Shown in pieces: positions 1 through 7,620 of a DNA stretch of 12,226 bases (positions are counted from its first letter, which is position 1; every line of letters starts with the position of its first letter). The position numbers were made by a program, and so were the translations under genes. The notes below the pieces were generated by a model. It was not told where the DNA came from. It did not search any database and was given only the letters and a program-made list of their open reading frames with translations. The DNA is from Anaerocolumna sp. (GTDB taxonomy: Bacteria > Bacillota > Clostridia > Lachnospirales > Lachnospiraceae), in assembly GCA_029256035.1 (NCBI GenBank), contig JAQSYR010000034.1, positions 1 through 12,226 of the forward strand, read 5' to 3'.

Positions 1-792
1 AACGTGATAGCCCCATTCATAAGGTAATATCATTACTTTATTAGCTACCTTTCCAATCTGTATATAAAATGTTTCCTGAAACATATTTCCTGTTACAATT
101 TCAAATGCATTAGGGCTTAATGTTATTGTAACTTCATACCCTTCATTATTTAATTGTGTAATCATTGTTGTAAGATAATCTAAGAAGTTTTCCTGATCGT
201 TAGGATGAATATAAGGTATATCAATATTTAGGCCATAATATCCTTTTTCTTTTAATACCAAAAGTATATTGTCTACAAAATTTATTTTCGATGCCTCATT
301 TATCAGAAGATCATGAATAATGCTAATATCTTCAGTAGTTTCAAAAGGAGCCGATATTAACATTATTGGAGCAACTCCATACTCTTTGGCTATTTTTATT
401 ACTTCTTCATCATTCAAATTAGAAATATTCCCTTTTCTATCAACAGTATAATGATAGATGGTTAAATAGGTTAAAAAAGGTAGAGTTTTTTTCAAAATTG
501 TAGTTTCTATAAAAGGATAAGCAAACCCATTGACTGTCATTTTTCCAATTTTGTCCCCCTGATAACTAATAACAATAATTTCTCCAGGATAAATATACTG
601 TCTACCTGCCAAATAAGGGTTATTTCTTAAAATTTGCAGTACAGAAATTCCATATAACTCGGCAATTCCTTCCAAAGAATCACCTTCTTTTACAGTATGC
701 GTTATTTCAGGATATTGAATTACTAAAGCTTCACCAACGACCTCAATAGCCCATTTATATTTATTATATAAACAACTGACAAAAAGGTGCAT
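1..792 (-). CDS. LysM plus GH18 spore-type hydrolase (YaaH/SleL-like), partial, N-terminus damaged
   Basis: The C-terminus is cut by the window edge. From the ATG at 792, 264 codons are visible. After a remnant of a first LysM module (it ends IEVVGEALVI) comes a complete second LysM (HTVKEGDSLEGIAELYGIS to IYPGEIIVIS, roughly residues 36-80). A GH18 barrel follows, with KGYYGLNIDIPYI near residues 184-196 and YEWGY at the edge, as in YaaH/SleL spore-cortex N-acetylglucosaminidases. Those enzymes cut cortex peptidoglycan during germination. The family motif NIDFEY reads NIDIPY here, so the catalytic glutamate is a proline (residue 193 from this ATG) and hydrolase activity is doubtful. The start is not secure. 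The ATG at 792 has no ribosome site, and a TTG at 831 has a GAGGAAA placed too close. LysM1-like residues (YIININGL) lie in another frame just upstream of the VVGEALVI remnant. The gene begins almost directly after the terminator of the upstream gene. The family call is firm; start and activity are not. Confidence 0.82.
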   Translation of the reverse strand, partial: MHLFVSCLYNKYKWAIEVVGEALVIQYPEITHTVKEGDSLEGIAELYGISVLQILRNNPYLAGRQYIYPGEIIVISYQGDKIGKMTVNGFAYPFIETTILKKTLPFLTYLTIYHYTVDRKGNISNLNDEEVIKIAKEYGVAPIMLISAPFETTEDISIIHDLLINEASKINFVDNILLVLKEKGYYGLNIDIPYIHPNDQENFLDYLTTMITQLNNEGYEVTITLSPNAFEIVTGNMFQETFYIQIGKVANKVMILPYEWGYHV

Positions 793-848
793 AAATGGGT
801 GAGCTTGCAAGACTCTAGTATTAGAACACAATTTCCTCGTCAATATAT

Positions 849-877
849 AAAAAGACCATCTTAGTTTTAAGATGGCC
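849..877 (-). terminator. Intrinsic terminator of the FMN-binding lipoprotein gene
   Basis: On the minus strand, GGCCATCTTA and TAAGATGGTC form a 10-pair stem (one G-U) around an AAAC loop. A run of five T follows at 853-849. It starts 13 bases after the lipoprotein stop codon, which fits a rho-independent terminator for that single gene. Confidence 0.85.
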
Positions 878-890
878 TCATGAACTACTA

Positions 891-1271
891 TTACTTTAAA
901 TCATCTGGGTTTCCGCCAGCCTGTTCAACACAATCAGCTACAGCAGCTTTAATAGCATCACTTGTAATTGTTGCTCCGGATACTGAGTCAACTGCTAAAC
1001 TTTGTTTTTCAACAATTGCCTTAGGAATAGATTCTATTGCTGGATCACTGATACCTGGAGTTTCTTTGTGTTCTCCAATTGTTACACTTTTAATTTCACT
1101 ATCAGTAAATTCAACAGTTACGTTTACATCTCCACCCATACCTTTAGAAGCAGCAGTGTATGTACCAGCAGTAAAACTACCACCTTCTGTTGAAGTTGAT
1201 TTTGATCCACATGCAGTTAAGCTAACAAGCATCATAGTACCAAGTACAATAGCTAATACTTTTTTCTTCAT
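891..1271 (-). CDS. Small secreted FMN-binding lipoprotein (FMN_bind domain)
   Basis: This 126-residue protein starts with a lipoprotein signal: MKKK, a hydrophobic stretch, then the lipobox LTAC with Cys21 as the predicted lipidated residue. A Ser/Thr/Gly-rich linker leads to one FMN_bind domain (about residues 36-115). It holds DSVSGAT at 95-101, which matches the flavinylation motif D-x-x-(S/T)-G-A-T, so Thr101 is the likely site of covalent FMN attachment by an ApbE-type transferase. FMN_bind domains of this kind occur in RnfG/NqrC subunits and in extracellular electron-transfer lipoproteins. A role as an outer-face flavin electron carrier is inferred; no Rnf, Nqr or ApbE gene is visible here. 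The ATG follows AGGAGGA with a 6-base gap. The gene has its own promoter and terminator and looks monocistronic. Confidence 0.92.
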   Translation of the reverse strand: MKKKVLAIVLGTMMLVSLTACGSKSTSTEGGSFTAGTYTAASKGMGGDVNVTVEFTDSEIKSVTIGEHKETPGISDPAIESIPKAIVEKQSLAVDSVSGATITSDAIKAAVADCVEQAGGNPDDLK

Positions 1272-1311
1272 TTCATATCCTCCTAGATTTTACTTAATTG
1301 CCAATATATGT

Positions 1312-1329
1312 ATGTTATATTTTTAACAT
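1312..1329. promoter_or_regulatory. Palindrome at the transcription start, possible operator (Rex-like)
   Basis: ATGTTATATTTTTAACAT has perfect 6-base arms (ATGTTA/TAACAT) around a 6-base centre. It sits on the predicted +1 of the lipoprotein promoter, where a bound repressor would block initiation. Compared with the Rex box TTGTTAANNNNTTAACAA it matches 11 of 14 defined bases. That the palindrome exists is seen directly; that Rex binds it is inference, and AT-rich chance palindromes are common. Confidence 0.4.
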
Positions 1330-1336
1330 GAACTAT

Positions 1337-1365
1337 ATTTTAACCTTATTTCTTTTATTTGTCAA
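1337..1365 (-). promoter_or_regulatory. SigA-type promoter of the FMN-binding lipoprotein gene
   Basis: On the minus strand a perfect -35 TTGACA (1365-1360) is followed by a 17-base spacer and a -10 TAAAAT (1342-1337). The expected start of transcription is near 1330, about 60 bases before the ATG. This is one of the strongest promoter matches in the window. Confidence 0.82.
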
Positions 1366-1376
1366 TAGAAGAACAA

Positions 1377-1448
1377 GTGTCAGGCACCATTAAGAATTTC
1401 TTACGAAAATTTATTATTTCGTAAGAATTTCTTAATGGTGCCTGACAC
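1377..1448. repeat. Long near-perfect inverted repeat (32-bp arms) 3' of leuS
   Basis: The arms 1377-1408 and 1417-1448 pair at 31 of 32 positions (single mismatch 1397/1428) around an 8-base AT loop. The outer ends carry GTGTCAGGCACC and its complement. The repeat begins three bases after the leuS stop codon and ends 11 bases upstream of the lipoprotein -35 box. Neither strand has a clear T-tract after the stem, so it is not a standard intrinsic terminator, though it could stop transcription or protect the leuS mRNA 3' end. The size and the GC-rich outer ends resemble a dispersed palindromic element (REP or MITE-like). Only one copy is in this window. Confidence 0.85.
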
Positions 1449-1451
1449 CAA

Positions 1452-2648
1452 TTATTTCACTACAATATTAACAATCTTGCCTGGAACATAGATTTCTTTT
1501 ACTATGGAACCAGTCAGTTTATCTGTTACAGCTTCTTTTGCTATGGCTATGACAGTATCCTTTGGCGCGTCAGCAGCTACCATTACAACTGCTTTCGTTT
1601 TACCATTGATTTGGACAGCAACTTCAATCTCACTGTCTTTCATCTTTTCTTCATTGTAAACCGGCCATTTTTCTTCAAACACTCCGTTTGTATGACCTAA
1701 TGCAGACCATAATTCTTCAGATACATGTGGGATAAATGGAGCTAATAATATTACAGCAGTCTCTAATGTCTCTTTATCAATTCCATTTGACTTTTTAGCA
1801 ATATCAATTAATTTGTTGTTGTATTCCATGAATCCACTTACAACAGTATTAAGACTAAAGGATTCCAGACGGCTTTGGATTTCATAGATCATCTTATGTC
1901 TTGTCTTAACCATTTCTTCTGTTGCTGTAACATTTTTATCCTTGTTATCCATAACCAGATTCCAGAAGCGGTTAATGAAACGGTAAACTCCATCAATCCC
2001 TCTGTCATCCCATTCAGAGTCTAATTCTGGTGGTCCTACAAATAATTCATATAGTCTTAAAGAGTCACAACCATAATCTCTTACCAATTCATCTGGTGAC
2101 ACCACATTGCCTTTAGATTTACTCATTTTAGCACCATTCTTACCGATCATCCCCTGATTAAACAGTCTGGTAAATGGTTCGTCAAAATCTACAACACCAA
2201 TGTCATGTAGGAATTTGGTGTAAAATCTGGAATATAATAAATGTAATACTGCATGTTCCACACCACCGATATACATATCAACTGGTAAATACTTATCAGC
2301 TTTTTCTTTGGATACTAGTTCATCCTTGTTCTTACTATCCACATATCTTAAGAAATACCAGGAGGAACCTGCCCACTGAGGCATGGTATTGGTTTCTCTC
2401 TTAGCAGGAGCTCCACACTGTGGACATGTTGTGTTCACCCATTCGTGAATATCAGCAAGTGGTGATTCCCCTGTTCCTGTAGGCTGATAGCTTTCAACTT
2501 CCGGTAATAATAATGGAAGTTCATTTTCTGGTACCGGTACTGCTCCACAATGTTCACAATGGACAATTGGAATGGGTTCTCCCCAGTAACGCTGTCTTGA
2601 AAATACCCAGTCACGTAATTTATAGTTAGTTGTTTTCTTACCAATTCC
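1452..2648 (-). pseudogene. leuS: leuS, C-terminal fragment after frame-shifting deletion (leucyl-tRNA synthetase)
   Basis: This frame holds the second half of leucyl-tRNA synthetase, 398 codons from GIGKKTTNYKLRDW at 2648 to the TAA at 1452. In order it has VFSRQRYWGEPIP, a Cys pair CEHCG with a later CPQCG, the tryptophan-rich WAGSSWYFLRY, and KMSKS at 2129-2115, the ATP-binding loop of class I synthetases. The anticodon-binding helical domain and the C-terminal domain follow (ending VPGKIVNIVVK). No start codon with a ribosome site precedes it. The GTG at 2438 is an ordinary internal valine (HEWVNTTCPQ), so this part cannot be expressed as a normal separate gene. Its sequence is otherwise well kept, with no further stop, which points to a recent lesion. 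A split two-subunit LeuRS is unlikely, because the break removes residues. Confidence 0.88.
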
Positions 2649-3706
2649 TCATTAAATTTCTTCGCAAATTCAAAGTCTCTGTCATCATGAGCTGGTACAC
2701 ACATAATTGCACCAGTACCGTAATCAGCTAATACATAATCAGAAATCCAGATTGGGACCAACTGATTATTCAACGGGTTCACAGCATAACTTCCAGTAAA
2801 TACACCAGTCTTTTCTTTATCCTGCAATCTGTCTACGGAAGACTTCATGGATGCCTTGTAAATATAATCTTCCACCGCTTCTTTTTGCTCTGGTGTAGAT
2901 AATGCCACTGCAGCCTCATGCTCAGGCGCCAATACCATAAAGGTTGCTCCATATAGTGTATCTGGTCTGGTTGTATATACTTTTACTGTTTTGTCTGATC
3001 CATCAACCACAAAATCAATTTCAGCACCATAACTCTTACCAATCCAGTCAGACTGCATCTTCTTAACTTTTTCCGGCCAATCTAATTTATCTAAATCAGA
3101 AAGTAAGCGATCTGCATATTCTGTAATCTTTAACATCCACTGTTTTAAGTTTTTCTTTGTAACAGGCGCACCACAGCGTTCACAGCTTCCATTTACAACT
3201 TCTTCATTTGCAAGACCAGTCTTACAGGAAGGACACCAGTTAATTGGCATCTCTTTTTCATATGCAAGACCTGCTTTAAACATTTTTACAAAGATCCACT
3301 GGGTCCATTTATAAAATTCAGGATCTGTTGTATTAACTTCCATATCCCAATCATAAATCGCTGCTATTTCGTTAATTTGTCTTTTAATATTAGAAACATT
3401 CTCTGCTGTAGATTTTTTAGGGTGCACTCCCATTTTTATTGCGTAGTTCTCAGCTGGAAGACCAAAGGCATCCCATCCCATTGGATGAATGATATAATAA
3501 CCATTCAACATCTTATATCTGCTCCAAACATCGCTGATTACATAGCCTCTCCAGTGTCCTACATGAAGACCGCTGCCTGAAGGATATGGGAACATGTCCA
3601 GACAATAATATTTCGGTTTTTTACCGTCATTTACATTTACAGGTTTTGCTTCCCATTGTTTGCGCCACTTTTTTTCCACTTCTTTGTGATTATATGGTGT
3701 TGCCAT
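2435..3706 (-). pseudogene. leuS: leuS, N-terminal fragment (leucyl-tRNA synthetase, frameshifted after residue 352)
   Basis: The leuS start: ATG at 3706, with AGGAGGA seven bases upstream and the T-box leader before that. Residues 1-352 are normal LeuRS. They include HVGH (48-51, the HIGH ATP-binding signature) after FPYPSGSGL, Zn-type CPSC and CERC pairs (158-178), and the CP1 editing domain with TTRPDTLYGATF (245-256) and GTGAIMCVPAHDDRD (331-343). After FAKKFN (residue 352) the reading frame leaves the family: 71 unrelated residues run to a stop at 2435. The correct continuation lies in another frame from GGA at 2648. The two intact parts add up to 750 residues, against a usual bacterial length of just over 800. 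The gap falls between the editing domain and the return to the catalytic fold. Confidence 0.88.
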
Positions 3707-3758
3707 CTTTGATTCCTCCTAAATGTATTAAATATTTCAATATTCATAGAGATACAGC

Positions 3759-3798
3759 AAAAAAACCTTTTCGCCTCCAGACTAGAGACGAAAAGGTT
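3759..3798 (-). terminator. T-box-controlled terminator before leuS
   Basis: On the minus strand AACCTTTTCG pairs perfectly with CGAAAAGGTT, with three more pairs toward the loop, and seven T follow at 3765-3759. The 5' arm lies just downstream of the T-box, so the alternative antiterminator fold would compete with this hairpin. Confidence 0.9.
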
Positions 3799-4056
3799 AT
3801 ATTCCGTGGTACCACTCTAATTCGTTTTATTCACACAATCATGTTCTAAAACGCACTTATGACATCTATAACGGGATTGCCCGCCCTAATCTAAGATAGT
3901 TGCTGATAAACCAAATTATCAGTTACTTATGATTCAATTAAGGAACTCCAAGGCGAGTTGGGAGATATTCATGACTGTCTTGCACCAGCCGACAGCTCTC
4001 TGACATGTATTTTCTCTTACTACTCCTTATCACAGTTTTTTTCCTATGAGATAATT
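3759..4056 (-). ncRNA. Leucine T-box leader (tRNA-sensing riboswitch) of leuS
   Basis: On the minus strand the region reads as a complete T-box leader. Stem I begins with AGGAGTAGTAA and AGAGAGCTG, has the apical GGCTGGTGCAAG element, and carries GAATATCTCC with a CTC (Leu) specifier at 3964-3962. A stem III hairpin CTGATAA/TTATCAG follows. The conserved T-box AGAGTGGTACCACGG is at 3818-3804; the base after UGG is U, able to pair with the A discriminator of tRNA-Leu. The leader ends in the terminator hairpin. In this class, uncharged tRNA-Leu binds the specifier and T-box, stabilises the antiterminator and allows leuS expression. All parts look intact although the leuS gene downstream is broken. 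Confidence 0.93.
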
Positions 4057-4061
4057 CATAT

Positions 4062-4089
4062 TTTATATCAACTTATCAGCGTTTGTCAA
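4062..4089 (-). promoter_or_regulatory. Promoter of the leuS T-box transcript
   Basis: A -35 TTGACA (4089-4084), a 16-base spacer and a -10 TATAAA (4067-4062) place the start near 4055. The promoter begins only 28 bases after the stop codon of the upstream L,D-transpeptidase gene. I see no terminator between them, so some read-through into the leader is possible. Confidence 0.8.
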
Positions 4090-4116
4090 GACAGGTAATG
4101 GAAATAGTATTAAATA

Positions 4117-5751
4117 TCATTTTTGCTCTGTAGCTTCTTCTACAATTGTAAAATATGCAACTATATTAATCCCATTACCATCACTATTATTGGTATAATA
4201 AGTAACCATATAAGCTCCATGGGATGTTTCCTCTATTGTGATTCTTATTTGATCCGTGGTATTAACTCCATTAAGTGTTGATGTCACACCTTTACTAACG
4301 TAATCTTCATCTATTTTGGTTCCTGCTGGAATATGATTTTGGTTTTTGATGCCATCCATACGAGCTTCACTAAAGTACGTAAACTGAACTGTTTCCCTTG
4401 TCAGATTACCAGCTTCATCAAATACTTCATAGGTAACCACATACCCATAATCTGATTTCTCAGTTACATAAACTTTTATTTGGTCATTGGATAGAGTTGT
4501 TTCGTTATCTGTTACTGTAATTCCTTCCAGAGCAAGCTTTTTAATACCCTTTCTGCCTGATTGTAATTCTTTAAGGGTTAGTTCACGGTGGGTAATGCCT
4601 TTAATTACCGGTGCCGTACTGTCAATTATAACTATTGCTAAAGCAGTTATAGTTTTACCTTCCTTTGATACCTTATAATCAATTTTATAATTACCATTGG
4701 TTTCTTTCTTAATTGCAACTTCTATATCTTCGGCTGGAAGCTGTTTGTGATTGACATATGCTATAACACCCTCTAGAGCAAAGGCTTTGTCGATTTCTGT
4801 ATCCTCCGTAGCATAACGATCCCTGATCCCTTCAAACATTAATTCTAGTTCCAGATCATTTACAGTTACAGTTACTTTTTTTGTTCTTGTTCTTCCGATT
4901 GCATCTGTTACAGTATAATGAATAACATAGTCTCCCGGTGTATTAAAATCAACTTCACCTTCTACTGTAAGCTTTGATGTAATATCCGTTCCAGCAGTTG
5001 AAGTAGCTTTCACACCATTTAATAGATTTGCCTCTTCTCCACAAGGTACTGTAATATTTTTAGCCCCTTTAATCGTGGGCTTTTTGTTTAGAAATGGATT
5101 ATTCTTATCTAAATCCGTTGGATCCCATCCGGTACCAGGAAGCAATTTTAAAGTCTCAGGTTTACCAAGGGGTCCTGGATCTTTTGAATTATAAATTTCT
5201 ACTGTGGTTCCTACGGGGCAGTTATCATAAATCCATTTAGCATCTGCAACTGTTAAACGGATACAGCCATGGGAAGCATCAGAACCCAGTTTATTATATT
5301 GGGCTGATGACAGGGTGGAAGGATCCTTTTCATAATACCATACGGAATGAAATAGAATTCCCTTCACGATTCTTGTTGAATATTGTCCCCATACATCTCC
5401 CATTAGCAGCTTCCATCTGTATTTTATCAAAGTATTATAAGTACCAAGGGGAGTTGCCCAACCTGTGGAACAGGTCATTGCTTTTACTGGTACCGTATAC
5501 TTTCCCTCTTCATCTTTCTCGTAAATAGTGACGCAATTCTGCTGCTTATTTACCTTAATATAATAAGGGCTGTTATTGCCTGCCAAAGCAGTTGTTTCTT
5601 TTGAAATTAATAATCCCAGAACCAGAAAGAAAAAGCAAATTGTTATAGTTCTTATTACCCTTGGTGCCATTTTTCTTATGCTGGGATTCTTTGGTATTCT
5701 TGCATTCATAATTCTCATCTTTTGCATCTTTGGGGTCCATTGATGTAACAT
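4117..5751 (-). CDS. Membrane-anchored L,D-transpeptidase (YkuD) with C-terminal Ig-like repeats
   Basis: This 544-residue protein likely makes 3-3 cross-links in peptidoglycan, or attaches proteins to it. A basic N-terminal tail (1-33) precedes one hydrophobic segment (about 34-57), an uncleaved anchor or signal peptide. The YkuD catalytic domain spans about 62-188, with GWATPLGTYN, FHSVWYY (His135) and the active-site signature SHGCIRL, Cys163 being the nucleophile. The rest (about 225-540) is extracellular and beta-rich. It looks like four Ig-like modules: 225-298 (bacterial Ig type, GDYVIHYTVTDAIGRT), 300-377, 379-460 (GYVVTYEVFDEAGN) and 461-540. These probably place the enzyme in the wall. 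The ATG is chosen because GAGGAG lies six bases upstream; later Met codons (9, 12, 15, 28) lack this. A -35/-10 pair lies upstream, so it can be transcribed apart from the ABC genes. Confidence 0.9.
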   Translation of the reverse strand: MLHQWTPKMQKMRIMNARIPKNPSIRKMAPRVIRTITICFFFLVLGLLISKETTALAGNNSPYYIKVNKQQNCVTIYEKDEEGKYTVPVKAMTCSTGWATPLGTYNTLIKYRWKLLMGDVWGQYSTRIVKGILFHSVWYYEKDPSTLSSAQYNKLGSDASHGCIRLTVADAKWIYDNCPVGTTVEIYNSKDPGPLGKPETLKLLPGTGWDPTDLDKNNPFLNKKPTIKGAKNITVPCGEEANLLNGVKATSTAGTDITSKLTVEGEVDFNTPGDYVIHYTVTDAIGRTRTKKVTVTVNDLELELMFEGIRDRYATEDTEIDKAFALEGVIAYVNHKQLPAEDIEVAIKKETNGNYKIDYKVSKEGKTITALAIVIIDSTAPVIKGITHRELTLKELQSGRKGIKKLALEGITVTDNETTLSNDQIKVYVTEKSDYGYVVTYEVFDEAGNLTRETVQFTYFSEARMDGIKNQNHIPAGTKIDEDYVSKGVTSTLNGVNTTDQIRITIEETSHGAYMVTYYTNNSDGNGINIVAYFTIVEEATEQK

Positions 5752-5813
5752 TTAACTCTCCTCATTTCTTAATAATGCTAATACTACATATGAATTTATG
5801 CAATCATACAGTA

Positions 5814-5841
5814 ATAATACCTTATATGAGGATTATGTTAA
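5814..5841 (-). promoter_or_regulatory. Probable promoter of the L,D-transpeptidase gene
   Basis: In the 122-base gap behind the ABC operon, the minus strand has TTAACA (5841-5836), a 16-base spacer and TATTAT (5819-5814), each one base from consensus. A TTGACA slightly upstream has no well-spaced -10. The leader would be about 55 bases. Confidence 0.5.
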
Positions 5842-5873
5842 TCTTGTGTCAATTCTGTTTCTATTTTATTACA

Positions 5874-7607
5874 TTACATTGCAAACTGGCTCTGATATAA
5901 ATTATAATAAAAGCCTTTTCGAGAAAGCAGATCCTCATGAGTTCCCTGTTCTACAATATCTCCATTTTTTAGTACCAGAATCTGATCTGCCTCTTTAATG
6001 GTAGATAGTCGATGTGCAATTACAAAACTTGTTCTGCCTTCCATCATCTTGGTAAATGCTTTTTGTATCATAATTTCTGTTCTAGTATCAATACTGCTGG
6101 TAGCCTCATCTAAAATAAGCATAGGTGGATCTATAAGAATTACCCTGGCTATGGTAAGTAGCTGTTTCTGCCCTTGGGATAAATTACCCCCGTCCTCTTC
6201 AATCATGGTGTCATAACCATCCGGTAACTTTTGAATAAAACTATGGGCTTTTGCTGTTTTAGATGCCTTAATAACCTCCTCCATGGAAGCCTTTGGTTTT
6301 CCGTAAGCAATATTTTCTGCTATGGTACCTTCAAACAACCAGCTATCCTGTAATACCATTCCTATTGTCTGTCGCAGGTTGTCTCTGTTCAAATGGTAGA
6401 TATCTTTACCATCAATTTTTATTTCTCCAGAATTGATATCATAAAAACGCATTAAAAGATTTACAAGAGTTGTTTTTCCAGCACCTGTTGGTCCTACAAT
6501 AGCGATGGTATCTCCTTTTGAAACTTCCAGATTTAAGTTTCTAATTAATGGGACCTCCTTATAATAAGAAAAACTTATATTTTGAAAGGTAATATTACCT
6601 TCACAATTTTTTAATTGTTCTACCGGTAAAGATACTGGTATCTCTGGTTCCTGATCAATTAATGCAAAGACTCTTTCTGCAGATGCAAAAGCAGATTGAA
6701 TTTGTGTTGCAATTGATGTAATTTCGTTAATAGGTTTAGCAAATTGATTTGAATACGTGATAAAACTTGCAATATTCCCCACACTTATTACCCCTCTAAG
6801 GGCCATAAAAGCACCTAAAATTGTTACGGCCACATAGGCAAGATTGTTTATAAATCGAATGGTTGGATTCGTCAGGGAAGAATACCATTGGGCTTTTTGA
6901 CCAGTGGTATAAAGCTTTGAATTAATAGCACTAAACTGTTTAAATGCTTCCTTCTCATAACCAAATGCTTTTACAATTTTTTGATTTCCCAAAATTTCTT
7001 CCACATATCCATTTAGTTCACCAACAATTTTAGATTGCTCTGCAAACATTCTTTTCGAGGCTTTTGCAATAAAAGAAGCAATAAAAAAGCACAAGGGAGT
7101 AATTAAGATGACAACTAATGTAATCCAAAAGTTAATAGATAACATAAAAAGAAAACACCCGCTAATAATTACAACAGCTGACATAATCTGGGTAATTCCT
7201 TGAAAAAGTCCATCCGAAATATTTTCTATATCATTGGTCAGACGACTTATGATATCACCATGAGATTTGGTATCATAATATTTTAATGGCAATGTATTTA
7301 ATTTATCAAAAGCATCTCTTCGGATATCATGAATTGTATGATTGGCGGCCACGTTACTTGCCACTGACATTAACCATTGAAAAATACTGCTGATTATATA
7401 AAGCAACAGGAGCACACCAATAATTTTTGCCAGTCCTATAAAATCAACCTGATTTACTCCAATAATTTTATCAATTGCATTACCAGTTAATAAGGGAGTA
7501 AATATAAGAAAAGCATTGCCTAGAATTGCACATAGAAAAACTACAATTAACATTAATCCATAGGCTCCAACATAACTCCATATCCGTTTTATGGTTGAAT
7601 TCTTCAT
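5874..7607 (-). CDS. ABC exporter half-transporter, catalytically canonical subunit
   Basis: A 577-residue type-IV ABC exporter half: an N-terminal domain with six membrane segments (about 10-320), then a nucleotide-binding domain. The latter has Walker A GPTGAGKTT (372-380), Q-loop VLQD (418-421), signature LSQGQ (476-480), Walker B MLILDE with catalytic Glu501, and switch His532 in IAHRLST. The signature has Gln in place of the first Gly of LSGGQ. With the upstream gene it fits the heterodimeric multidrug/lipid exporters (BmrCD, LmrCD, TM287/288). Its Walker site is the active one and its signature belongs to the degenerate site. The ATG at 7607 is preferred, because AAGGAG overlaps the stop codon of the upstream gene with normal spacing. 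A GTG at 7655 would add 16 residues and overlap that gene without a ribosome site. The 13-base gap implies coupled translation. The substrate cannot be told from sequence. Confidence 0.93.
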   Translation of the reverse strand: MKNSTIKRIWSYVGAYGLMLIVVFLCAILGNAFLIFTPLLTGNAIDKIIGVNQVDFIGLAKIIGVLLLLYIISSIFQWLMSVASNVAANHTIHDIRRDAFDKLNTLPLKYYDTKSHGDIISRLTNDIENISDGLFQGITQIMSAVVIISGCFLFMLSINFWITLVVILITPLCFFIASFIAKASKRMFAEQSKIVGELNGYVEEILGNQKIVKAFGYEKEAFKQFSAINSKLYTTGQKAQWYSSLTNPTIRFINNLAYVAVTILGAFMALRGVISVGNIASFITYSNQFAKPINEITSIATQIQSAFASAERVFALIDQEPEIPVSLPVEQLKNCEGNITFQNISFSYYKEVPLIRNLNLEVSKGDTIAIVGPTGAGKTTLVNLLMRFYDINSGEIKIDGKDIYHLNRDNLRQTIGMVLQDSWLFEGTIAENIAYGKPKASMEEVIKASKTAKAHSFIQKLPDGYDTMIEEDGGNLSQGQKQLLTIARVILIDPPMLILDEATSSIDTRTEIMIQKAFTKMMEGRTSFVIAHRLSTIKEADQILVLKNGDIVEQGTHEDLLSRKGFYYNLYQSQFAM

Positions 7608-7620
7608 AATGAATGTCTCC

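Noticed and set aside
792..831. TTG at 831 as the start of the LysM/GH18 gene
   Set aside because: GAGGAAA is only about three bases away, and the added residues do not resemble a LysM N-terminus. ATG 792 is kept as a conservative start, though it too lacks a ribosome site.
1377..1448. CRISPR repeat, tRNA or standard intrinsic terminator
   Set aside because: There is one palindrome with no spacer array, no cloverleaf, and no T-tract after the stem on either strand.
2600..2660. Programmed ribosomal frameshift joining the two leuS frames
   Set aside because: Residues between FAKKFN and GIGKK are missing, so a frameshift alone cannot rebuild LeuRS, and no slippery heptamer with a following structure is evident. 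A deletion explains it more simply.
5850..5853. TTGACA near 5850 as the -35 box of the L,D-transpeptidase promoter
   Set aside because: The nearest good -10 (TATAAG) is 20 bases away; the TTAACA/TATTAT pair with a 16-base spacer fits better.
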